A stretch of DNA of 64,000 nt from Tatumella sp. JGM118 (GCF_018257515.1 NZ_JAERJR010000002.1:248001-312000), one strand, 5' to 3'; positions 27,904-36,832 are shown, counted from the stretch's first letter. The notes: generated by a model not told the origin, from the letters alone. Made by a program: numbers and translations.

Positions 27904-28369
27904 TAACGGGTGTATGACGGACCCCGGACCCGGGGCCGTTGTCCCTTCGTCCGCTGGCAGAGGTTTACGGGCGCCCGAAGTCCTCCGGGATGCATCGCAA
28001 TCACCGCTTTTATTTAACGAAAAGTTAACAATAACAGGGCGGGTGGCTAATTATTATCAGGGACAGTTAATCGGTAGCGGATTAAACTTTTTGTTGCCGT
28101 CAAAACCGCGCTTTACCGGGGAGTTTTATTTTAATCTCTTCATTTTTCAGTAGTTAATGTTATCAGCGGGCCGGTTTTGCAGGGGGATCAACTATTGTTG
28201 ATCATTTAAAAAATAATTATATTTATCAGTGAGATGTGGTCATCATTGCCGGTAAGGCCGGGCGGATTAGACGTAATATGTTCAACTGAAAGCATTTTCC
28301 TGCTGGATCTGCTGCGCCACAATCGTAATAATATGGGGACCCTCACAATCATAAGAAAACTAAATTACT
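27904..28369. other. AT-rich intergenic region upstream of the FAH gene
   Basis: About 470 bp with no gene. AT content rises sharply from 28010. It contains a clean inverted repeat at 28186-28203 and probably the promoter of the fumarylacetoacetase-like gene. Confidence 0.5.
28186..28203. promoter_or_regulatory. Candidate operator, perfect inverted repeat
   Basis: GATCAAC and GTTGATC, 7-bp perfect arms, are separated by TATT. It lies 167 bp upstream of the FAH-family ATG in AT-rich DNA. Size and symmetry fit a dimeric regulator; which one is unknown. Confidence 0.45.
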
Positions 28370-29200
28370 ATGCAGTTATGCAGTTTTAAAATTAATAATA
28401 ATGACCAGCACAGTTTCGGTCTCATCCGGGAAGACGGTATCATTGATGCTGGTAAATATGTGGATTACAGCGATCTTAAAGCAGTACTGACTGCCGGCGC
28501 CTTAGCCGAAATTTCTGCGTTATCTGATAAACCTGCAGATTACCAGGCAGACGAAATTACTTTTTTACCGGTGATCGAAAATCCGGGGAAAATTCTCTGT
28601 GTCGGGATGAACTATTCCGAAAAGCGTAAAGAGTTTGGCGAAACTAACCCGGCACCGACGCTGTTTGTCCGTTTTGCCGATACGCTCTCCGCACATAACA
28701 CACCGCTGCAGAAACCTGCCAGCAGTGAGCAGTTCGACTATGAAGGCGAGCTGGCCGTGATTATCGGAAAAAATGCACATCAGGTTCCGGCCAGTGAGGC
28801 CCTGCAGTATGTGGCAGGCTACAGCTGCTTTATGGATGCTACGGTACGTGATATGCAGTTTACCTGGTTCACCGCCGGTAAAAACTGGCCGGCCACCGGC
28901 GGTTTTGGTCCGTCGATGACCACCACCGATGAGATCCCGGACCCGCAGCAGCTGGATATCAAAACCTTCCTGAATGATCAGCAGGTACAGCATGACTCCA
29001 CGGCCAATATGATCCATACCGTGCAGGACATTATTGCTTACGTGACCTGTTTCACTCCTCTGGCGCCAGGCGATGTGATCATCACCGGCTCTCCGGGCGG
29101 TGTGGGTAAATCGCGTACCCCGCAACTGTTTATGTTCCCGGGCGACCATATCTCGGTCGCAATCAGCAAGATTGGTACCCTGGCTCACACGATTGCCTGA
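28370..29200 (+). CDS. Fumarylacetoacetate hydrolase family protein
   Basis: A 276-residue FAH-fold enzyme. The metal-binding pattern is visible: the segment QFDYEGELAVIIGKNA provides Glu residues and CFMDATVRDMQ the Asp. GVGKSRTPQLFMFPGD is the C-terminal block of the family. Members hydrate or cleave C-C bonds of beta-diketo acids, or decarboxylate oxaloacetate. The family resembles ureidoglycolate lyase-type annotations, but substrate cannot be told. There is no obvious Shine-Dalgarno; the ATG follows CTAAATTACT. A good terminator follows. Confidence 0.85.
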   Translation: MQLCSFKINNNDQHSFGLIREDGIIDAGKYVDYSDLKAVLTAGALAEISALSDKPADYQADEITFLPVIENPGKILCVGMNYSEKRKEFGETNPAPTLFVRFADTLSAHNTPLQKPASSEQFDYEGELAVIIGKNAHQVPASEALQYVAGYSCFMDATVRDMQFTWFTAGKNWPATGGFGPSMTTTDEIPDPQQLDIKTFLNDQQVQHDSTANMIHTVQDIIAYVTCFTPLAPGDVIITGSPGGVGKSRTPQLFMFPGDHISVAISKIGTLAHTIA

Positions 29201-29245
29201 CCCTTTCTGCGGTAAATGCTCTGTTATCTGAAGCAGGGCATCCTG

Positions 29246-29287
29246 TCCGGCCAGCGGCTATATTACGGTCTCTGGCCGGATTTTTTT
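29246..29287 (+). terminator. Rho-independent terminator after the FAH gene
   Basis: TCCGGCCAG (29246-29254) pairs perfectly with CTGGCCGGA (29272-29280), followed by seven T residues. It lies 46 bp after the stop codon. Confidence 0.85.
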
Positions 29288-29308
29288 GCCGCCGATTAGG
29301 TCACTGGT

Positions 29309-29650
29309 CCGGCAAAACATTTGCGACGCAGAGGCGGGCAGAGGATGTTGACCGGAAATAGCCTGCGATTTTCCCTGTAGTGTCCCGTACAGTGCCGGTT
29401 ATTTCCATGGTCTGTCCCGAACCTTCCACAAAAACACTTATGACGCAGAGGCGGGCAGAGGATGTTGACCGGAAATAGCCTGCGATTCTCCCGGTAGTAC
29501 CCCGTGTGGTACTGGTCATCTTTGTGGACCGTCCTGAACCTTCCGGCAAAACATTTGCGACGCAGAGGCGGGCAGAGGTTTCTGACCGGAATAGCCTGCG
29601 ACTTTCCCGGGGAGTGTCCCGCGCTGCGCCGGTCATCTGTCTGCATTACC
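29309..29650. repeat. Tandem array, three units of 117 bp
   Basis: Units start at 29309, 29426 and 29543. The conserved core GACGCAGAGGCGGGCAGAGG and the following GACCGG..AATAGCCTGCGA are present in all three; the second half of each unit is more variable. The period is exactly 117 bp, a multiple of three, so minus-strand frames stay open through all copies. The array starts about 20 bp after the terminator of the FAH gene. Confidence 0.92.
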
Positions 29651-29719
29651 TGCACTGACGTCCTTTGTGATTTCTGACCGGATTCTCTGACCGCAGACGC
29701 TGCTGCGGGTTTCATACGC

Positions 29720-29860
29720 TTATATCGCCCATTGCAGCCCTGGCGGCGATGATCGGTATCCGCTGCCGCCCGGGATAACAGCCTGCCTGGAAGTCACCTT
29801 TAGCCAATCGTCCGGCCCGGCCCGTATGGGGTATGCACTGTCTTCACCGATGGGTTTCAT
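29720..29860 (-). CDS. Possible 46-residue peptide downstream of the LexA-like box
   Basis: A minus-strand ATG at 29860, with GGGGATC just before it, opens 46 codons beginning MKPIGEDSAYPIRAGPDDWL. It is the only ATG frame positioned to be expressed from the LexA-like box on this strand. I see no family, signal peptide or membrane helix. It may be chance. Confidence 0.2.
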   Translation of the reverse strand: MKPIGEDSAYPIRAGPDDWLKVTSRQAVIPGGSGYRSSPPGLQWAI

Positions 29861-29898
29861 GATCCCCGGTTACAGGACACAGCATCACTCAATATGAT

Positions 29899-29918
29899 TA
29901 CTGTATATATATACAGTG
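29899..29918. promoter_or_regulatory. LexA (SOS) box-like palindrome
   Basis: The sequence TACTGTATATATATACAGTG contains CTGT-N8-ACAG with an all-AT centre. It agrees with the enterobacterial LexA consensus TACTGTATATATATACAGTA except at the last base. No recognised SOS gene adjoins; a 46-codon minus-strand frame starts 39 bp away at 29860. Confidence 0.65.
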
Positions 29919-30986
29919 CGTCGTAAAAACCTCATTTATACGGGTGTACGGGGCATGATTGCCTGATATATGAACGCCTTTTGACGAAATACTGTCCTTT
30001 GCTGACAAGAATTCTCTGATCCTGCCGCTATGGGCTTCCCGGCGGAGCGGAAGGATTCTGCACAGATGCAGGGATGCTATTAATCTCAGCAAAGCATGAA
30101 ATCCCCGTGATATCTCACTTAGGGTCTGTGACAGGAAACTGAGGTTATCGCGGGTTACCGTAATTATCGTTTACATGGACAGAGATTAAACAGACACACA
30201 GATCGGGTTCTCCACCGGGACGTGTGCGTTATTACCGGTATCCGTGACGCCGGTTGCCAAGACTGCGGCCATCACTTATCCCTTTCGCTTTCCGCGTAAA
30301 AGAAGTGACGGCAGGCGCGATGTACGATGAAAGGTTTTGTTCCATTGCCTCAATAAGTGTTCTGTTACCTGCACAAAAGCGCTGGTGGAAATGCTGTAGA
30401 CGATTAGACGCGGTAAACCCGGGGCGTGAGATAAACTCCGCACAACGCTCCCTAACGACCAGCACAATGGCAGTGGCTTCCGTTTTCTCACCCTGACTGT
30501 CAGACATACTCCCGGGCATCCCCGCAGTGATTGCGGGTCAGGCATCAATAATAAACAGGGTACGCCCCGATCGCCGCGCCGGCAGGTGTCAGTAATCAAA
30601 AGGGGGGTAACTGTGATGAGTCAAAAGTGTTAAGCATTAATTATGTGTTTATTTTGCGTGCAGTTGTTATCGGAAATATCATCCAGCAGATATGCTGAAT
30701 AATTAACCACGTCTCGATAAAAAGACAGGAAATAACAACGGCCTGTGAGATGTTTTTATTTCCTTGATTATCAGTAGATTATTGATGTGTGTAAAATTCA
30801 ACCACCCATAGCAAGTAACTTAAAATTCACATTGATGTTTTTTCGTTAACTTTAAATGTAATTTAATTTATGTATTTGTAAGTATATCGTTACTTTTTGA
30901 GATTTTTACTTGTCCATAAGGATAGTATGGTGATGCGTGAGTATTGTTGGCGCTGTTGAATCATACAATAAGCATCAAGGAAATTT

Positions 30987-31574
30987 ATGGACAATAAAAA
31001 AAATCCCGCCACAGAGCAGACTCTGAGTGAGGAAGGGTTACGTCGTCGCCGTCTTTTCGGTCAGACCGGGGGGCTGGTAGCCAGCTTTGCTATCGGCTCT
31101 GCCATCGCCGGAACAACTCTGGCCAACAGTGCCAGTGCTGCACCCGCTCCCCCTCAGCCGGATAGCGCAACACTGAATCAGTTTCTGAAGACTTCCCGTT
31201 TTCTGACCGGTCATCAGAGCCTGGATGTGACCTTAGGTGAGCGTCTGTATATGGCTTTCAGCGAGCAGGACCCTGCCTTTGTGACCCGGCTGGCCAGCCT
31301 GAACCAGTGGATAGCCGATAAGCAACCGCAGGATGTGGAAGCCCTGGATACTCAGTTACAGGGCCAAGCCCTGCATGATCTGATGATGTCTGTGATCAGG
31401 GGCTGGTATCTGGGAGTTACCGATAACAGCCATCACGCGAAAGTGTACGGCTACCAGAATGCGCTGATGTATCAGGTACCGCGTGACGGTATGGTGATCC
31501 CGACCTATGCCCATAATGGCCCGGATTACTGGACTGCAGATCCTCCCCCGGTTGATCGCCTGCTGAACTTTTAA
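30987..31574 (+). CDS. Membrane-bound sugar dehydrogenase small subunit (Tat-exported, FdhS/SldS-like)
   Basis: A 195-residue protein of the membrane-bound FAD-containing sorbitol/fructose dehydrogenase small-subunit family. A twin-arginine signal is clear: GLRRRRLFGQTGGLVASFAI (residues 18-37), then an Ala-rich segment with likely cleavage after ASA. The mature part has LTGHQSLDVTLGERLY and ends PDYWTADPPPVDRLLNF. In this family the small subunit is co-exported with the cofactor-free-signal flavoprotein. AAGGAAA precedes the ATG. First gene of a three-gene operon. Size is near the 183 residues recalled for FdhS. Confidence 0.85.
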   Translation: MDNKKNPATEQTLSEEGLRRRRLFGQTGGLVASFAIGSAIAGTTLANSASAAPAPPQPDSATLNQFLKTSRFLTGHQSLDVTLGERLYMAFSEQDPAFVTRLASLNQWIADKQPQDVEALDTQLQGQALHDLMMSVIRGWYLGVTDNSHHAKVYGYQNALMYQVPRDGMVIPTYAHNGPDYWTADPPPVDRLLNF

Positions 31575-31698
31575 ATAAAACAAAAAACCTTTCCGGCCTG
31601 ACAACCTGAACCGGGGTTGATCTCTGTCTGTCACGGATCAGTCTGCAACTGTTACCCGTAACAGTCTGGTTGAAGGCAGAATTTTATGCGGAGTGAAT

Positions 31699-33186
31699 GT
31701 GAAATATCAAAAGTCGATAAGGAAACGCGCCACGGGGAACTTTCGCCGAAAGCTGCTGGCGCTCTGCCTTGGCTGTGGCGTGACAGGGGCGTTGCCGGTC
31801 CATGCTGCTGAAGAAGTGCCGGTTCATCAACCTGCGGTCGAAAACAGTGCCGATGCCTTGCTGAAACAGGGGCAGTATCTGGCGGTCGCGGCAGACTGTG
31901 CGGCCTGCCATACGGATCCACAGACTAAAAAGACCTTCGCCGGGGGATACGCCATCCATTCACCGATGGGGGTCATTTATTCCACCAATATTACACCGTC
32001 GAAAACCTACGGTATCGGTAACTATACCGAAGCGCAGTTTGAAAATGCGGTACGTCACGGTATTCGTGCCGATGGCAGCCATCTGTATCCGGCCATGCCT
32101 TACACCTCCTATGCCGGTCTGACCGATCAGGATGTGCATGCCCTGTATTATTACTTTACCCACGGTGTTCAGCCCGTCGAACAACCTAACCGCATCACCT
32201 CCCTGGGCTTTCCGTTTAACCTGCGCCAGGCGATGTGGGGATGGAACCTGCTATTCCTGAAACAAAAACCTTTCCAGCCGGATCCGTCACAGAGCGCCGC
32301 CTGGAACCGCGGTAAGTATCTGGTGAATAACCTGGAGCACTGCGGCGAGTGTCACACCCCGCGCAATATTATGATGGGCACAGAAACCGGCAGTGCCGAA
32401 CTCAGCGGTGCCGCACTGGGCAGCTGGTATGCGCCTAATCTGACATCCGACCCGCTGAGTGGTATCGGCAGCTGGCAGCGTGATCAGCTGATGACTTACC
32501 TGAAAACCGGTCATGTGGAAGGTAAAGCACAGGCGGCCGGTCCGATGGCGGAGGCGGTCACCAACAGTCTTCAGCATCTGAGCGATGATGATATCAGTGC
32601 CATCGTCACCTATCTGCAAAGTCTGCCGGCGGTGAGTCATCCGGGTCAGGCGAAAGCGACCGGCGATTTCGGCAGCCCGGCGGGGATGGCAGGGGATTCG
32701 GATGTTCGCGGAACGCAGCCGATGGGCTCCGCTCTTCCGGCAGATATTACCGGTAAAGCCCTGTATGACACCACCTGTGCCAGCTGTCACCAGACCTCCG
32801 GTACCGGCACGGCCGATGGCTTCTATCCGTCGCTGTTCCATAACACGGCGACCGGCGGAAATACCCCGAATAACCTGGTGTCGGCCATCCTGTTTGGTGT
32901 GCAGCGTGAAGTGAACGGCAAAGAAGTGCTGATGCCGGCATTTGGTCCGGGCTCGGATGTTCAGTCCCTGAATGATGACCAGGTGGCGAAACTCAGCAAC
33001 TACATCTTTAAGCAGTTCGGTAATCCGCAGCTGTCTGTCACTGCAGCAGAGGTTAAGACCCTGCGCGAAGGCGGAGCGCAACCGTTCCTTGCACGCTATG
33101 CCGCGGCCGGTTCGGTGATCGGCGGCATTATCGTGCTACTGATCATTGTCCTTATTGTGGTACGGCTGTCACGCAAACGTCGTTGA
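31699..33186 (+). CDS. Triheme cytochrome c subunit of membrane-bound sugar dehydrogenase
   Basis: A 495-residue membrane-anchored cytochrome. It has an N-terminal signal sequence (basic start, hydrophobic core LLALCLGCGVTGALPVHA), three CxxCH heme motifs (CAACH near 67, CGECH near 213, CASCH near 360), and a C-terminal anchor GGIIVLLIIVLIVVRL ahead of basic residues. It accepts electrons from the flavoprotein and reduces ubiquinone. The GTG at 31699 is preferred, as GGAG at 31690-31693 overlaps the earlier GTG at 31693. It lies between the small and large subunit genes, the S-C-L order of fructose dehydrogenase. Confidence 0.92.
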   Translation: MKYQKSIRKRATGNFRRKLLALCLGCGVTGALPVHAAEEVPVHQPAVENSADALLKQGQYLAVAADCAACHTDPQTKKTFAGGYAIHSPMGVIYSTNITPSKTYGIGNYTEAQFENAVRHGIRADGSHLYPAMPYTSYAGLTDQDVHALYYYFTHGVQPVEQPNRITSLGFPFNLRQAMWGWNLLFLKQKPFQPDPSQSAAWNRGKYLVNNLEHCGECHTPRNIMMGTETGSAELSGAALGSWYAPNLTSDPLSGIGSWQRDQLMTYLKTGHVEGKAQAAGPMAEAVTNSLQHLSDDDISAIVTYLQSLPAVSHPGQAKATGDFGSPAGMAGDSDVRGTQPMGSALPADITGKALYDTTCASCHQTSGTGTADGFYPSLFHNTATGGNTPNNLVSAILFGVQREVNGKEVLMPAFGPGSDVQSLNDDQVAKLSNYIFKQFGNPQLSVTAAEVKTLREGGAQPFLARYAAAGSVIGGIIVLLIIVLIVVRLSRKRR

Positions 33187-33228
33187 TCGTGCCGTCATTT
33201 TACGAATTTGTAGTATTTCGAGGTGGTT

Positions 33229-34860
33229 ATGTCTGAGCAATATAGCGCTGATGTGGTAGTGGTAGGCGCGGGGATTTGTGGTGGTACGGTAGCCAAAGAG
33301 CTGGCGGAAGCCGGGCTTTCGGTACTGGTGCTGGATGCCGGTCCGCGCTGGGAAAGGGGTGAAGTGGTCGAAAACTGGCGTAATATGCCGCCGGTGAATA
33401 AATCAGAATCCGATTATGCGACGCCTTATCCGGCCGAGCCCTGGGCGGTACATCCGCAGTTAAACCCTTACAATAATTATCCGGAAGTCTCCGGTCCGGA
33501 TGCCTCTGCTTTCCGTCAGGGAATGATCAAAGGGGTGGGGGGAACCACCTGGCACTGGGCGGCGTCATGCTGGCGTTTCCTGCCGCATGATCTTCAGTTA
33601 CATACCACCTACGGGGTCGGGCGTGACTGGGTGGTGACCTATGATGAGTTAGAAGATTATTACTACCGTGCCGAAGTGTTGATTGGGGTCAATGGCCCGA
33701 ATGACACAACGCTGAAATATGTCGCACCGCGTAAGAAGCCGTTCCCGATGGAACCGATGCCTTATGGTCCCGCCGATCGCCGCTTCACCGAGGTGGTCGC
33801 CACCGCCGGGTATGAAAATACGCCGGTCCCCCAGGGCCGTAACAGCCGGCCATATGACGGACGTCCGCAGTGCTGTGGTAATAACAACTGTATGCCTATC
33901 TGTCCTATCGGTGCCATGTTCAATGGTATCCATACGATTGTGAAAGCCGAGAAAGCCGGTGCAAAAATTCTGCCTAACGCGGTGGTCTACCGGTTTGAAA
34001 CCGATGAGCATAATAACATTACGGCTCTGCACTATTACGACCCGGACAAGAACTCCCACCGTGTGACGGCACGAACCTTCGTGCTGGCCGGTAACGGTAT
34101 CGAAACGCCGAAACTGTTATTACTGGCAGCCAATGATCGTAACCCGAACGGTATTGCCAATAGCTCGGACATGGTCGGCAGAAATATGATGGATCATCCG
34201 GGGATCCTGATGAGTTTCCAGGCCTCAGAGCCTATCTGGACCGGTGGCGGTTCCGTACAGATGAGTTCCATCACTAACTTCCGTGATGGAGACTTCCGCA
34301 GTGAGCATGCCGCGATTCAGATCGGGATGAACAATACCTCACAGAACCATAAAGCGGGAGTGAAAGCACTGCAGATGGGGCTGGTGGGTAAAAAACTGGA
34401 TGCGGAAATCCGTCGCCGTGCGGCCTGCGGTATGGATATCTATGTTAACCATGACGTGCTGGCCAACCCGGACAACCGTCTGACCCTGAGCACTCAGCGT
34501 AAAGACAGCCTGGGGATCCCGTATCCGCATGTCACCTATGATGTGGGGGATTATGTACGTAAAGCGGCGGTATCTTCCCGCCAGCACCTGATGCAGATTG
34601 CCAATCTGTTCGGTGCGACAGAAATTGAAATGACGCCGTACTTTAACCCGAATAACCATATTATGGGCGGGACTATCGGGGGGCATGATCCGAAAGATTC
34701 CGTAGTGGATAGCTGGATGCGTACCCACGATCACCAGAACCTGTATATTGCCTCCGGCGGGGCGATGGCAGCGGCCGGGACAGTGAACTCGACGCTGAGT
34801 ATGGTGGCGCTTTCCCTGCGGGCAACCGACAGTATTAAACGCGATCTGCTGCACGGTTAA
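33229..34860 (+). CDS. GMC-family flavoprotein large subunit of membrane-bound sugar dehydrogenase
   Basis: A 543-residue periplasmic GMC oxidoreductase with FAD motif VVVGAGICGGTVAKELAEAG (residues 9-28). A Cys-rich segment QCCGNNNCMPICPIGAMF near 220 matches the 3Fe-4S ligand region of gluconate, 2-ketogluconate, sorbitol and fructose dehydrogenases. The C-terminal GMC block is near 505 (LYIASGGAMAAAGTVNSTLS). It has no signal of its own; export with the Tat-bearing small subunit is expected. ATG 33229 with GAGGTGG. S-C-L order and size (FdhL about 544) favour a fructose dehydrogenase-like enzyme; gluconate or ketogluconate remain possible. Confidence 0.9.
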   Translation: MSEQYSADVVVVGAGICGGTVAKELAEAGLSVLVLDAGPRWERGEVVENWRNMPPVNKSESDYATPYPAEPWAVHPQLNPYNNYPEVSGPDASAFRQGMIKGVGGTTWHWAASCWRFLPHDLQLHTTYGVGRDWVVTYDELEDYYYRAEVLIGVNGPNDTTLKYVAPRKKPFPMEPMPYGPADRRFTEVVATAGYENTPVPQGRNSRPYDGRPQCCGNNNCMPICPIGAMFNGIHTIVKAEKAGAKILPNAVVYRFETDEHNNITALHYYDPDKNSHRVTARTFVLAGNGIETPKLLLLAANDRNPNGIANSSDMVGRNMMDHPGILMSFQASEPIWTGGGSVQMSSITNFRDGDFRSEHAAIQIGMNNTSQNHKAGVKALQMGLVGKKLDAEIRRRAACGMDIYVNHDVLANPDNRLTLSTQRKDSLGIPYPHVTYDVGDYVRKAAVSSRQHLMQIANLFGATEIEMTPYFNPNNHIMGGTIGGHDPKDSVVDSWMRTHDHQNLYIASGGAMAAAGTVNSTLSMVALSLRATDSIKRDLLHG

Positions 34861-34881
34861 TTTTTTCTTTTCTTAACGATA

Positions 34882-34903
34882 CAGGCCCCGTTATCGGGGC
34901 CTG
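34882..34903 (+). terminator. Hairpin after the dehydrogenase operon
   Basis: CAGGCCCCG and CGGGGCCTG pair perfectly around TTAT, 22 bp after the stop codon. There is no downstream T-tract, but position and stem strength favour termination or mRNA 3'-end protection. Confidence 0.5.
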
Positions 34904-34924
34904 CTGTGGAAGAACCATCCCGTG

Positions 34925-34995
34925 TTACCGGGCTAAGGCTTTACGCAGCGTCTTCACCTCACTTGCATGTGGCAGGAGCGGACGTTGGAGAAAGC
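34925..34995 (-). pseudogene. Possible 3'-terminal gene fragment at the edge of the HEPN island
   Basis: Read on the minus strand, this stretch ends with codons for LLPHASEVKTLRKALAR and a TAA stop, in GC-rich host-like sequence. It loses coding character where the AT-rich HEPN island starts. It could be the last codons of a gene otherwise removed by insertion. Too short for a firm call. Confidence 0.25.
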
Positions 34996-35065
34996 ATCAG
35001 ATGTTAAGAATGAGAAGCCAATAAGTATAAAAAAATAAAATTCGTTTATAGTTTTCTGATAGTGC

Positions 35066-36832
35066 ATGAATACAACAGAATATTATGAGGGATGGATGAA
35101 AAATAATGACAAGACTGAAGTTAGCGAAGATGTTTTTGGGAAAATATCCGATAAGGCTGACGAGCTAATTCTTACTGGTAGCTCCTTTGAATTGTCAGAA
35201 TTCGTAAAAGAATTAAATGATAGCTCTATGGATTTTGAAAATTCAATAGATGAATCTAGATTTTTATATGTGGTGGGTAATTGTTATCAGGCTCTTTATA
35301 AGCATAGGGAAATGGAATGGTATTCTGACGACCTCAGTAAGGCCGTGATAGCATTTAGAAAATCATTAAATGTTGTAAGTAAATTAAAGCATCCAAGCAA
35401 AGAAATCCTTTACTTTAAAAGTTGCATTGAAACAAACCTTGCAAATTCACTAAGTGCTCAGGGGCGAGCATTCTGCTGTATTCCATTATGGGATAAAGCC
35501 ATCAGCCAAAACAATCCTATTTCAATGATCTGTAAGGCACAGAACGAGTTATATTTAGCTAAGGTTTTGTATGACCCAGGCCATCAAGAATACCATTGCT
35601 TTGTTGCTTACAAACTTATCGTTCAGGGGTTGAAATACAAAAGTTATTTATATGAAGATCAGCAAGTTGCTTTTCATGTGGATGGTGACCTTATGAACTT
35701 CAAACATTGGTTTGAAAATAATTTCACTGAATCTTCTTTTTACGAGTTCGAACAACAAAGTTACGACTTTGACTCAAGAAAGCAGGAGCATTATCTTGCA
35801 TGGTGTGGAAAAAACAAGCTTTTTATCAATGATTTAAATGATGTACTTTGTTCTGCTGTTACTTATCAAGATATAATTACGCTTCCTAGCTTCAGTTATA
35901 AATTGAATCAATCTTTGTCCATGCATGAAACGTTAATGTATCATGGTAATTTTGATGAGTTAAAAAACGATTTTTGTTATGCTCGTTATCTTTACTACAC
36001 AGCGGTAAACATTCCTCAGTATACAAGCCATTTTTTTAACGACACATATCCTCATGTTGAAGACATGTCACACTCATTAACCAATTTAAAAGCAAATCAT
36101 TATAAAAGTGCATTTAGGACTTTGTATTCTCTATTTGATAAAGTGTCTTATTTTCTTCACAGGTTTTTAGAGCTTAATGATATCAAAGATGATAACAAAA
36201 TATCTTTTGATGCAATATTTAGAGATATTTCAAAAAAGAACATGTGGGTGCCTCACCCACGATTGAAAGATAGTAAAAATCAGTTCATCCATGCCTTGTT
36301 TTATATTTTAAAGGATATCAGAGATGTTAAAGATGCAACACCCACAACCCGTTGGCTTGACCCCGATGCGAAATCATTTTCTGATATAAGAAACTCTATT
36401 GAGCATAGATCATTGAAAATTGTCGATGATTTTGGATATACATTAATACAATCAGAAAAAGAGAGTATCTCAACTCAATTAAAAAAGTACATAATCGAAA
36501 AGGAACAGTGTGAATTGGAATTAAAAAATTTGTATCATGAGGAAAAGAACATAAAAATTGATAGCAATTCGGATGATGTGACAACTCTAGCTGAGAGAAA
36601 ATCAGAATTAGAAATTAAGAAGAAGAAACTTGAATCATTAATAGATGAGAAACATAGAATGTCCACACACTCTTTGCTCATAACAATTAGTGAGTTTGAG
36701 TCCAGGACTTTAACCCTTATGAAACTTGCAAGGAATTCAATCATATATTTATCATTAGCACTTCACTTAGAAGAACAAAGTAAACCACGAACAGACGGAC
36801 TAATTATGCCAACTGTTGTACCGTTAAAGTAA
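35066..36832 (+). CDS. LA2681 family HEPN domain protein
   Basis: A 588-residue protein, strongly AT-rich against GC-rich neighbours, suggesting horizontal acquisition. Residues about 60-200 look like TPR-type helical repeats (e.g. NLANSLSAQGRAF, AQNELYLAKVL). A central block has YLAWCGKNKLFINDLNDV (243-260), which I associate with the LA2681 family. The C-terminal HEPN part contains IRNSIEHR with Arg442-Asn and His447, the Rx4-6H motif of HEPN ribonucleases. A charged coiled-coil (about 470-535) is inserted within the HEPN region. No Shine-Dalgarno is evident. HEPN proteins are common in toxin-antitoxin and antiphage systems; function here is unproven and no antitoxin partner is seen. Confidence 0.8.
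   Translation: MNTTEYYEGWMKNNDKTEVSEDVFGKISDKADELILTGSSFELSEFVKELNDSSMDFENSIDESRFLYVVGNCYQALYKHREMEWYSDDLSKAVIAFRKSLNVVSKLKHPSKEILYFKSCIETNLANSLSAQGRAFCCIPLWDKAISQNNPISMICKAQNELYLAKVLYDPGHQEYHCFVAYKLIVQGLKYKSYLYEDQQVAFHVDGDLMNFKHWFENNFTESSFYEFEQQSYDFDSRKQEHYLAWCGKNKLFINDLNDVLCSAVTYQDIITLPSFSYKLNQSLSMHETLMYHGNFDELKNDFCYARYLYYTAVNIPQYTSHFFNDTYPHVEDMSHSLTNLKANHYKSAFRTLYSLFDKVSYFLHRFLELNDIKDDNKISFDAIFRDISKKNMWVPHPRLKDSKNQFIHALFYILKDIRDVKDATPTTRWLDPDAKSFSDIRNSIEHRSLKIVDDFGYTLIQSEKESISTQLKKYIIEKEQCELELKNLYHEEKNIKIDSNSDDVTTLAERKSELEIKKKKLESLIDEKHRMSTHSLLITISEFESRTLTLMKLARNSIIYLSLALHLEEQSKPRTDGLIMPTVVPLK

Larger units (their letters stand above)
29651..30986. other. Gene-poor region upstream of the sugar dehydrogenase operon
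   Basis: About 1.3 kb without a recognised gene. It includes a LexA-like box at 29899-29918. From 30600 on it is strongly AT-rich, probably the promoter region of the dehydrogenase operon. Frames near 30232-30599 on the minus strand are open but lack ribosome-binding sites and known domains. Confidence 0.5.

Noticed and set aside
29296-29715. 139-codon minus-strand frame across the 117-bp array
   Set aside because: Not annotated as a gene because two overlapping minus-strand frames are equally open and neither has a recognisable start signal or domain; kept only as a finding.
30232-30599. Minus-strand frames of about 95-107 codons
   Set aside because: Two overlapping frames, no ribosome-binding site, no known domain; more likely chance or debris.
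32287-33081. 264-codon minus-strand frame within the cytochrome gene
   Set aside because: Antisense shadow of a clear triheme cytochrome c coding region.
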